From RFTU01 sp046094505 (lineage in GTDB: Bacteria > Pseudomonadota > Gammaproteobacteria > Burkholderiales > Burkholderiaceae_C), in the NCBI GenBank assembly GCA_046094505.1, contig JBJTHN010000045.1:1-9852 (forward strand): a DNA stretch of 9,852 bases, written 5' to 3'. A program made the translations under genes and the position numbers. Shown one piece after another: positions 4,211-9,852 of this stretch. The notes beneath the pieces are model-generated. The model saw nothing but the letters and a program-made list of their open reading frames with translations. It did not search any database and was not told where the DNA came from. Position 1 is the first letter of the stretch. Each line of letters opens with the position of its first letter.

Positions 4211-7159
4211 ATGGAATCCACAACCCTCGGCCCCGCCTCCACCCCCATCCAGCCGTCCGCCGCCTTGGGGGGGTCTTTTGCGTCGTCCGCTGAAGTCGGC
4301 GCCAAGGCCGCGTCGGCCTACCAGGGTTACCAGATCATCCGCCGCAACGGCGCGGTGGTGTCCTTTGAGCCCAGCAAGATTGCGGTGGCCTTGATGAAGG
4401 CCTTTTTGGCCGTGCACGGCACGCAAGGCGCCGCCTCGGCCAGCGTGCGCGAAACCGTGGAAGGCCTCACGGAGGCGGTGGTGCGCGCCCTGCTGCGTTC
4501 GCGCCCGGGTGGCGGCACATTCCACATTGAAGATGTGCAGGACCAGGTCGAACTCGGCCTGATGCGCGGTGGCCACCACGAGGTGGCGCGGGCCTACGTG
4601 CTCTACCGCGAGCGCCGCGCCCAGGAGCGCGCCAAGTCCGGCAGCAAGCCCGCCGTGGTGTCCACTGGCCTGATGGTGACCGACGCTGGCCAGCGCGTGC
4701 CCTTGGACGAGGGCCGGCTGCAGGCCCTGATCGAGTCTGCGTGTGCCGAGTTGGGCGCCGATGTGAAGGCCGACCCCATCCTGGCCGAGACCCGGCGCAA
4801 CCTGTACGACGGCGTGCCCATCGACGAGGTCTACAAGGCCGCGATCCTGGCCGCGCGCACCCTGATCGAAAAGGAGCCGGGCTACACGCGGGCCACCGCA
4901 CGCCTGTTGCTGCACACCATCCGCAAGGAAATCGTGGGGCGCGAACTCACCCAGGCCGAGATGGTCTCGGCCTACGCAGAGTACTTCCCTCAGTTCATCC
5001 GCAAAGGGGTGGAGGCCGAGCTGCTCGACCAGAAGCTGCTGAAGTTCGACCTGGCCAAGTTGGGTGCAGCCCTGAAGGCCGATCGTGACCTGCAGTTCGA
5101 CTACCTGGGCCTTCAAACCCTGTACGACCGCTACTTCCTGCACATCAATGAAACGCGCATTGAAATGCCCCAGGCTTTTTTCATGCGCGTGGCCATGGGT
5201 CTGTCGCTCAACGAGATCGACCGCGAAGCGCGTGCCATTGAGTTCTACAACGTGTTGTCCACGTTCGACTTCATGAGCTCCACGCCCACGCTGTTCAACA
5301 GCGGCACGCAGCGCTCGCAGCTGTCTTCGTGCTACCTCACCACGGTGGCCGACGACCTGGACGGCATCTACGAAGCCCTCAAGGAAAACGCCTTGCTGTC
5401 CAAGTTTGCCGGCGGCCTGGGCAACGACTGGACCAATGTGCGCGCCCTGGGCTCCTACATCAAGGGCACCAACGGCAAGAGCCAGGGCGTTGTGCCCTTC
5501 CTGAAGGTGGTCAACGACACCGCCGTGGCGGTCAATCAGGGCGGCAAGCGCAAGGGCGCCGTGTGCGCCTACCTCGAGAGCTGGCACCTGGACATCGAAG
5601 AGTTCCTGGAGCTGCGCAAGAACACGGGCGACGACCGCCGCCGCACCCACGACATGAACACCGCCAATTGGATCCCCGATCTGTTCATGAAGCGGGTGAT
5701 CGAAGGCGGTGACTGGACGCTGTTCTCGCCCTCCACCTGCCCCGACCTGCACGACAAGTTCGGCAAGGCCTTCGAAGAGGCCTACACCGCCTATGAACGC
5801 AAGGCCGACAGCGGCGAGATCAAGCTCTACAAGCGCATGCCGGCCAAAGACCTGTGGCGCAAGATGCTGTCGATGCTATTTGAGACCGGCCATCCCTGGA
5901 TCACGTTCAAGGATGCTTGCAACGTGCGCTCGCCTCAGCAGCATGTGGGCGTGGTGCATTCCTCCAACCTGTGCACCGAGATCACGCTCAACACCAACGA
6001 CAGCGAGATTGCCGTGTGCAACCTGGGCTCGGTCAACCTGTCGCAGCACCTGAAGGACGACGGGCAGGGCGGCAAGACCATCGACCACGACAAGCTCAAG
6101 AAGACGGTGTCGGTGGCCATGCGCATGCTCGACAACGTGATCGACATCAACTACTACGCGGTCAAAAAGGCGCGCGACTCCAACCTTCGCCACCGCCCGG
6201 TGGGCTTGGGCGTGATGGGATTCCAAGACGCGCTGTACCAGATGCGCATGCCCTACGCCTCGGCGCAGGCGGTGGAGTTTGCCGACCGTTCGATGGAAGC
6301 CCTGTGCTATTACGCCTACTGGGCTTCCACCGACCTGGCAGCTGAGCGGGGCCGCTACACCAGCTACCGCGGTTCCCTGTGGGACCGTGGCATCTTGCCC
6401 TTGGATTCGGTCAAGCTCTTGTCCGAGCAGCGGGGCGGCTATGTGGACGTGGACCTGTCCTCCACGCTGGATTGGGGCACGCTGCGCTCGCGCATTGCCG
6501 AACACGGCATGCGCAACAGCAACTGCTTGGCCATTGCGCCCACGGCCACCATTTCCAACATCATTGGCGTGGACGCCTCCATCGAGCCGTGCTTTGGCAA
6601 CCTCTCGGTCAAGTCCAACCTTTCCGGCGAGTTCACCGTCATCAACGAATACCTCGTTCGCGACCTCAAGCGCCTGGGCCTGTGGGACGACGTGATGATC
6701 ATGGACCTCAAGCACTTCAAGGGTTCACTGTGGCCCATCGACCGCGTGCCGATGGACCTCAAGCGTCTGTACGCCACCGCCTTCGAGGTGGAGCCGGTGT
6801 GGCTGGTTGAGGCGGCCTCGCGTCGCCAGAAATGGATCGACCAGGCGCAGTCGCTCAACATCTACATGGCCGGCGCTTCGGGCAAGAAACTGGATGAAAC
6901 CTACAAGCTGGCCTGGACGCGTGGACTCAAGACCACCTACTACCTGCGCACGCAAAGTGCCACGCACGTGGAGATGAGCACCGTCACGCGTGGCGGCCAA
7001 CTCAACGCGGTGCCCACTGGCGGCGGTGTGGCCGGTGCGGCCGCGCCTTCGGCGTTGGACGCAGCGGCCGCTCAGGCCCGCGCACAGCAAGACGCCACCC
7101 CCGCCACCGACATCAAGTTCTGCTCGATCGACGACCCAAGCTGTGAGGCCTGTCAGTGA
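4211..7159 (+). CDS. nrdA: Class Ia ribonucleoside-diphosphate reductase, alpha subunit
   Basis: Large subunit of aerobic ribonucleotide reductase. With NrdB it reduces NDPs to dNDPs for DNA synthesis in the cytoplasm. It has 982 residues, longer than the 761 of E. coli and like the two-cone enzymes of Pseudomonas type. Residues 40-137 form an N-terminal ATP cone (YQIIRRNGAVVSFEPSKI...). Residues 153-240 match the single ATP-cone region of E. coli NrdA but look degenerate. The barrel has the active-site Cys pair Cys374 (SSCYL) and Cys603 (AVCNLG), the thiyl Cys588 with Asn586 and Glu590 (NLCTE), and the radical-transfer tyrosines Tyr910-Tyr911 (TTYYLRT). The tail ends SCEACQ, whose Cys978 and Cys981 shuttle electrons from thioredoxin or glutaredoxin. 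ATG 4211 keeps the first cone intact; the next in-frame ATG (codon 62) would cut into it. The ribosome site is weak. Transcribed from the NrdR-controlled promoter, with nrdB downstream. Confidence 0.98.
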   Translation: MESTTLGPASTPIQPSAALGGSFASSAEVGAKAASAYQGYQIIRRNGAVVSFEPSKIAVALMKAFLAVHGTQGAASASVRETVEGLTEAVVRALLRSRPGGGTFHIEDVQDQVELGLMRGGHHEVARAYVLYRERRAQERAKSGSKPAVVSTGLMVTDAGQRVPLDEGRLQALIESACAELGADVKADPILAETRRNLYDGVPIDEVYKAAILAARTLIEKEPGYTRATARLLLHTIRKEIVGRELTQAEMVSAYAEYFPQFIRKGVEAELLDQKLLKFDLAKLGAALKADRDLQFDYLGLQTLYDRYFLHINETRIEMPQAFFMRVAMGLSLNEIDREARAIEFYNVLSTFDFMSSTPTLFNSGTQRSQLSSCYLTTVADDLDGIYEALKENALLSKFAGGLGNDWTNVRALGSYIKGTNGKSQGVVPFLKVVNDTAVAVNQGGKRKGAVCAYLESWHLDIEEFLELRKNTGDDRRRTHDMNTANWIPDLFMKRVIEGGDWTLFSPSTCPDLHDKFGKAFEEAYTAYERKADSGEIKLYKRMPAKDLWRKMLSMLFETGHPWITFKDACNVRSPQQHVGVVHSSNLCTEITLNTNDSEIAVCNLGSVNLSQHLKDDGQGGKTIDHDKLKKTVSVAMRMLDNVIDINYYAVKKARDSNLRHRPVGLGVMGFQDALYQMRMPYASAQAVEFADRSMEALCYYAYWASTDLAAERGRYTSYRGSLWDRGILPLDSVKLLSEQRGGYVDVDLSSTLDWGTLRSRIAEHGMRNSNCLAIAPTATISNIIGVDASIEPCFGNLSVKSNLSGEFTVINEYLVRDLKRLGLWDDVMIMDLKHFKGSLWPIDRVPMDLKRLYATAFEVEPVWLVEAASRRQKWIDQAQSLNIYMAGASGKKLDETYKLAWTRGLKTTYYLRTQSATHVEMSTVTRGGQLNAVPTGGGVAGAAAPSALDAAAAQARAQQDATPATDIKFCSIDDPSCEACQ

Positions 7160-7205
7160 TTCACCGGCGCAAGCGCGGTGCATTCAAGGTCAATTCGATG
7201 CTTGA

Positions 7206-7252
7206 TCACAACACGAAGCCGGCCGATGAGCTGGAAGTGCTTGGTGTTGTGA
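7206..7252 (+). repeat. Long inverted repeat between nrdA and nrdB
   Basis: The left arm 7206-7219 (TCACAACACGAAGC) pairs with the right arm 7239-7252 (GCTTGGTGTTGTGA) in 13 of 14 positions. The single mismatch is G-G (7215/7243) and the loop is 19 nt. No T-tract follows, so it is not a standard intrinsic terminator. In the nrdAB transcript it would form a stable stem 40 nt before the nrdB start. Candidate roles are mRNA stabilisation, processing or tuning of the subunit ratio. Confidence 0.6.
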
Positions 7253-7292
7253 CGGAACGCTCTGATAATTCGAACTGTTAAGGAACGTAGCA

Positions 7293-8552
7293 ATGCTGGT
7301 TTGGGAAGACGACACTCGTACCCACAACACCACCGCCCGTGTGGTGCCCTCTCCCGACTCCGCTACCGCCGTTCGCTCTGCGGTGGAGGCGCAGCCAACG
7401 CCGTCACCTGTGGTTGATGCTGCTCTGGTGGCGTCGCACACGGCCCAGTCCGCTGCGTTTGCGGCGCCCGCGGTGGTGCCCTTGAAGGACCTGGCTGCAG
7501 TGCCGGCCACTTCCGCGGCATCTGCCTCGGCTGAGCGCCGCGTCAATGCCGCCGACAAGCGCATCATCAACGGCCAGACCGACGTCAACCAGTTGGTGCC
7601 CTTCAAGTACAAGTGGGCTTGGGAAAAATACCTGTCCACCTGCGCCAACCACTGGATGCCGCAAGAGATCAACATGTCTCGCGACATCGCCCTGTGGAAA
7701 GACCCCAACGGTCTGACCGAAGACGAGCGGCGCATCATCAAGCGCAACCTGGGCTTCTTCGTCACGGCCGATTCCTTGGCCGCCAACAACATCACGCTGG
7801 GCACCTACCGTCACATCACGGCCCCCGAGTGCCGCCAGTTCCTGTTGCGCCAGGCCTTTGAAGAAGCGATCCACACCCACGCCTACCAGTACATCGTGGA
7901 GTCTTTGGGGCTGGACGAAAGCGAGATCTTCAACGCCTACCACGAGGTGTCCTCGATTCGGGACAAGGATGAATTCCTGATCCCCTTCATCGATGCCATC
8001 ATGGACCCGAACTTCAAGACGGGCACCCTTGAGGCCGACCAGACCCTGCTCAAGAGCCTGATCGTGTTCGCCTGCTTGATGGAAGGCCTGTTCTTCTACG
8101 TGGGCTTCACCCAGATCCTGGCTCTGGGCCGCCAGAACAAGATGACCGGTGCGGCCGAGCAGTACCAGTACATCCTGCGCGACGAGTCGATGCACTGCAA
8201 TTTCGGCATCGACCTCATCAACGCCATCAAGATGGAGAACCCCCATCTGTGGACGGCCGAATTCAAGACCGAGATCCGCGCCCTGTTCATGAAGGCCGTG
8301 GAACTTGAGTACCGCTACGCCGAAGACACCATGCCGCGTGGCGTCTTGGGCCTCAATGCTTCCATGTTCAAAGGCTACTTGCGTTACATCGCCAACCGGC
8401 GCGCCACCCAGATCGGTCTGGAAGAACTCTTCCCCAATGAAGAGAACCCTTTCCCCTGGATGAGCGAAATGATCGACCTGAAGAAGGAGCGCAACTTTTT
8501 CGAAACCCGCGTCATCGAGTACCAAACCGGTGGCGCACTGAGTTGGGATTGA
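7293..8552 (+). CDS. nrdB: Class Ia ribonucleoside-diphosphate reductase, beta subunit
   Basis: Small, radical-bearing subunit of ribonucleotide reductase, partner of NrdA. It has 419 residues. Ligands of the di-iron site are visible: Asp160 (VTADS), Glu191 and His194 (EEAIHTHAY), Glu264 (LMEGLF), Glu298 and His301 (RDESMH). The radical tyrosine is Tyr198, in the same spacing as E. coli E115-x-x-H118-x-x-x-Y122. The C-terminus GGALSWD is the short tail that binds the alpha subunit. Residues 11-80 are an Ala/Pro/Val/Ser-rich low-complexity stretch between the MLVWEDD start and the conserved RRVNAADKRIINGQTDVNQL; it should be disordered and makes the protein longer than the 376 residues of E. 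coli. ATG 7293 has a good ribosome site AAGGAA (7280-7285). The gap from nrdA is 133 bp, with no terminator, so it is probably in the nrdA operon. Confidence 0.98.
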   Translation: MLVWEDDTRTHNTTARVVPSPDSATAVRSAVEAQPTPSPVVDAALVASHTAQSAAFAAPAVVPLKDLAAVPATSAASASAERRVNAADKRIINGQTDVNQLVPFKYKWAWEKYLSTCANHWMPQEINMSRDIALWKDPNGLTEDERRIIKRNLGFFVTADSLAANNITLGTYRHITAPECRQFLLRQAFEEAIHTHAYQYIVESLGLDESEIFNAYHEVSSIRDKDEFLIPFIDAIMDPNFKTGTLEADQTLLKSLIVFACLMEGLFFYVGFTQILALGRQNKMTGAAEQYQYILRDESMHCNFGIDLINAIKMENPHLWTAEFKTEIRALFMKAVELEYRYAEDTMPRGVLGLNASMFKGYLRYIANRRATQIGLEELFPNEENPFPWMSEMIDLKKERNFFETRVIEYQTGGALSWD

Positions 8553-8788
8553 GGTCGGGCTGATACACGCTCCGCGTGGCACAGTCTTGTCTTCGGTCTC
8601 ATCTGATCCGGCCTGATCGGCCAGCCTTCCGCAGAGAAGGCAGTCGTTTGGGCTTTACGAATTCGTGGCACTGCCGAGTCGGTGGTTTAAGGCCTTCGGG
8701 CTGAAGACAACCGCAACGAGGCGGGCCATGAATCGCCGTGCATGAGCTCGTGCACGGTGCTCTTTGCAACTTGATCAAGGAGATCACG
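8553..8788. other. Intergenic region nrdB to H1-like gene
   Basis: This 236-bp stretch shows no coding potential I trust. It holds a small hairpin CACGC-TCC-GCGTG (8566-8578) just after the nrdB stop, with no T-run, which could mark the operon's 3' end. No -35/-10 pair of good quality is apparent for the downstream gene, although a promoter must lie here or transcription must read through from nrdB. The ribosome site AAGGAG of the next gene is at 8777-8782. Confidence 0.4.
8736..8757 (+). repeat. 7-bp inverted repeat in the leader of the H1-like gene
   Basis: CCGTGCA (8736-8742) and TGCACGG (8751-8757) are perfect complements around an 8-nt centre that contains GAGCTC, itself palindromic. 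It lies 19 bp before the AAGGAG ribosome site. It could be an operator or an mRNA hairpin; nothing decides between them. Confidence 0.35.
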
Positions 8789-9043
8789 ATGGCAACTGCG
8801 AAAAAAGCCCCGGCCAAGAAGGCCGCTGTGAAGAAGCCCGCCGCCAAGAAGGCCCCGGCCAAGAAGGTAGCGGCAAAGAAGGCTCCGGCCAAGAAGGCCG
8901 CGGCCAAGAAGCCTGCTGCCAAGAAGGCTGCCAAGAAGCCTGCTGCCAAGAAGGCCGCCCCTGCTGCCCCTGCTGCCCCTGCTGCCAAGACGGCCCTGAG
9001 CCCCGCGGCTGCTTGGCCCTTCCCCACCGGCAACAAGCCCTAA
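8789..9043 (+). CDS. Histone H1-like Lys/Ala/Pro-rich DNA-binding protein
   Basis: 84-residue, highly basic protein of the bacterial histone H1-like type. It resembles the Lys-Ala-Pro tails of AlgP, PhaF and HctB and the small stand-alone forms common in Burkholderiales. Such tails bind DNA non-specifically and can affect nucleoid compaction. There are 24 Lys and no Arg, Asp or Glu. Residues 2-55 are tandem pentads of the form (A/P)xAKK, with one unit shortened to AAKK (47-50). A PAAPAAPAA hinge follows (58-66), then a non-repetitive tail ending AAAWPFPTGNKP, a C-terminus I recognise from Burkholderiales H1-like proteins. ATG 8789 is chosen for AAGGAG (8777-8782) six bases upstream; an in-frame ATG at 8738 lies upstream of this site and would add non-repetitive residues. 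A strong intrinsic terminator follows. No specific target or regulator can be inferred. Confidence 0.85.
   Translation: MATAKKAPAKKAAVKKPAAKKAPAKKVAAKKAPAKKAAAKKPAAKKAAKKPAAKKAAPAAPAAPAAKTALSPAAAWPFPTGNKP
8807..8986 (+). repeat. Degenerate in-gene tandem repeats (AAGAAGGCC type; GCTGCCCCT type)
   Basis: From 8807 to 8953 the DNA repeats a 15-bp unit built on GCC-AAG-AAG, encoding the AKK pentads; one copy lacks a codon (47-50). From about 8957 to 8986 a 9-bp unit GCTGCCCCT is repeated, encoding the PAA hinge. Such arrays expand and contract by slippage, so length variation between strains is expected. Confidence 0.85.
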
Positions 9044-9060
9044 AGGAAGCGCCAGCACAC

Positions 9061-9083
9061 AGTCCCAGGCCAGGCTTGGGACT
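9061..9083 (+). other. Hairpin after the H1-like gene, no T-run
   Basis: AGTCCCAGG (9061-9069) pairs with CTTGGGACT (9075-9083) through nine pairs, one of them G-T, with a 5-nt loop. It lies 17 nt after the stop codon and just before the true terminator. It may protect the mRNA 3' end or be an accessory stem. Confidence 0.45.
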
Positions 9084-9101
9084 TGTGGCGGACAGCTTGA
9101 G

Positions 9102-9125
9102 AACCCGGCTTCGGCCGGGTTTTTT
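9102..9125 (+). terminator. Rho-independent terminator of the H1-like gene
   Basis: AACCCGGC (9102-9109) pairs perfectly with GCCGGGTT (9114-9121) around a TTCG tetraloop closed by C-G, an exceptionally stable loop. A run of six T follows (9120-9125). The matching A's on the 5' side are only two, so it acts mainly in the plus direction. Confidence 0.93.
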
Positions 9126-9145
9126 CATGGAACTTGCGCAAAAGC

Positions 9146-9168
9146 ACCTGCCGGCAAGAGTTGCCGGC
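9146..9168. repeat. Inverted repeat downstream of the terminator
   Basis: GCCGGCAA (9150-9157) and TTGCCGGC (9161-9168) are perfect complements around GAG. Beyond them ACCT (9146-9149) can also pair with AGGT (9171-9174) if two bases bulge. On the plus strand no T-run follows; on the minus strand it would be followed by GCTTTTGCG, a poor T-run. It could be a weak terminator for minus-strand transcription or a dispersed intergenic repeat. Confidence 0.4.
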
Positions 9169-9249
9169 GCAGGTCTGAAGGGGCGAAAGCGCTTGGGCGT
9201 GCTGTATCAAGCGCCCGCGAATTTCGCAATTTGAAAATCGCTTTGACCC

Positions 9250-9278
9250 TGCACAAAGGCCCGCATCCTATCTATACT
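9250..9278 (+). promoter_or_regulatory. Candidate sigma-70 promoter of the right-edge gene
   Basis: The -10 is TATACT (9273-9278, five of six) and the -35 is TGCACA (9250-9255, four of six), separated by 17 bp. A better -35-like TTGACC at 9243-9248 is too far away (24 bp). The predicted start is near 9285, about 39 nt before the ATG at 9324. The local sequence is clearly more A/T-rich than the neighbouring genes. Confidence 0.55.
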
Positions 9279-9323
9279 TTACACATTACTGGTCAGTCCG
9301 GTTAATGACGCTCGGAGCGATTC

Positions 9324-9852
9324 ATGCCCTTTACCACCACCCAACGGACGGAAGCGTACCGCTTCTTTGCCATAGCCTTTGCAGCAGCACCGGGCGTGAC
9401 CCATCTGCGCGACATCGAATTGGCTTACGAGGGCGGCGCCCCAACCAAGCAAATCGTCAATGAATACACCAAGAAGTCTCAGTTCAAGGCGGTCTACGCT
9501 GATTCACTGACCGACAGCGTGTTCGCAACCACCCTGGTGGAGAACGTGGTGGGTTCGTCGGCCAACGCGGCTGCTAAGGGCGAGGCCGCTTTGGATGTCC
9601 TCCTCGCCTTACGCGGCGGCGCAACACGTGGGGATGTAATTTTCCAAATCTTCACCAATCTGGCTGGTTTGCGTGGTGACTCCAAGTGGGGTGCCCTGGC
9701 AGCCAAGTTGGACAAACAGGTTACCGTGGCGCAGTACTACACGGAGACCCTGTCGGGGCCGTCGGATAGCTTGGCGACTCTACGTTCGGCTATAGCAGGC
9801 GTGGATGGCAGCACGGATATCTCGGCTTCCGCACTCAATGTTCGCCTAAGCC
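9324..9852 (+). CDS. N-terminus of a putative surface-array or secreted repeat protein (3' partial)
   Basis: An open frame from ATG 9324 runs 176 codons to the window edge without a stop. The ribosome site GGAG (9314-9317) lies six bases upstream of the ATG, which a promoter near 9250-9278 precedes. The product starts MPFTTTQRTEAYRFFAIAFA and continues with GVTHLRDIELAYEGG, FATTLVENVVGSSANAAAK and VAQYYTETLSG. This recalls the conserved N-terminal domain of large Comamonadaceae S-layer-like or calcium-binding repeat proteins, some annotated near DUF4214. I recall this from the pattern, not from a search. There is no Sec signal peptide or membrane segment, which would suit type I secretion with a C-terminal signal, but that end is not visible. 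Rare codons (ATA twice, CTA twice, TTA, GTA) set it apart from its neighbours and suggest relaxed selection or transfer. Confidence 0.6.
   Translation, partial: MPFTTTQRTEAYRFFAIAFAAAPGVTHLRDIELAYEGGAPTKQIVNEYTKKSQFKAVYADSLTDSVFATTLVENVVGSSANAAAKGEAALDVLLALRGGATRGDVIFQIFTNLAGLRGDSKWGALAAKLDKQVTVAQYYTETLSGPSDSLATLRSAIAGVDGSTDISASALNVRLS

Noticed and set aside
4037..5752. A 571-codon open frame on the minus strand across the nrdA start
   Set aside because: It lies antisense to most of the conserved N-terminal half of NrdA and across the NrdR boxes. Its translation is His/Gly/Gln-rich without any family motif, as expected of an antisense frame in G+C-rich coding DNA.
7404..8582. A 392-codon open frame on the minus strand opposite nrdB
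   Set aside because: It mirrors the nrdB codons, carries no recognisable motif, and has no independent ribosome site or promoter.
8807..8986. Repeat array considered as CRISPR or an intergenic satellite
   Set aside because: The repeats have codon periodicity, no unique spacers, and encode the AKK/PAA pattern of an H1-like protein in frame.
9243..9278. TTGACC (9243) with TATACT (9273) as a promoter pair
   Set aside because: The spacing is 24 bp, too long for sigma-70. TGCACA at 9250 gives 17 bp and is used instead.

Overview
This 9.85 kb window is G+C-rich bacterial chromosome. Its protein families, the gene order (ffh / cytochrome c assembly protein / small zinc-motif protein / nrdA / nrdB), the Ala/Pro/Lys histone H1-like protein and the Lys-poor, Ala/Pro-rich FtsY N-terminus all point to a betaproteobacterium of the Burkholderiales, most likely Comamonadaceae. 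I base this on protein character and gene order, not on a search. No integrase, transposase, insertion sequence or CRISPR array is visible. Most of the window is conserved core genome.

Layout: a tRNA with anticodon CAT (1-77, minus strand) lies back to back with ftsY (119-1234, plus). ftsY meets ffh (1273-2664, minus) tail to tail, so the two GTPases of co-translational membrane targeting, the SRP receptor and the SRP protein, are neighbours. Divergent from ffh is a CcsA/YpjD-type membrane protein (2715-3575). A 100-residue zinc-motif protein (3572-3874) is translationally coupled to it through a GTGA overlap. Immediately after come about 45 codons of ampD, the anhydromuramyl-peptide amidase, which end abruptly. 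This remnant has lost most of the enzyme and probably its start-codon frame.

The remnant runs straight into a well-formed ribonucleotide reductase control region. Two 16-bp palindromes of NrdR-box type lie 32 bp apart around a sigma-70 promoter whose -10 sits inside the downstream box. They precede nrdA (4211-7159) and nrdB (7293-8552), the large and small subunits of an aerobic class Ia ribonucleotide reductase with all key catalytic residues visible. A 14-bp inverted repeat lies between nrdA and nrdB.

The right end holds a small Lys/Ala/Pro repeat protein of histone H1-like type (8789-9043) with a UUCG-loop intrinsic terminator. It is followed by a promoter and the first 176 codons of a protein that runs off the window (9324 onward). 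That protein looks like the N-terminus of a secreted or surface-array protein and uses codons that are rare in the neighbouring genes.

No undescribed multigene system is evident. The observations most worth checking are the ampD remnant, the NrdR-box arrangement with a third palindrome almost in phase beside the ampD break, the nrdA-nrdB hairpin and the codon-divergent gene at the right edge.
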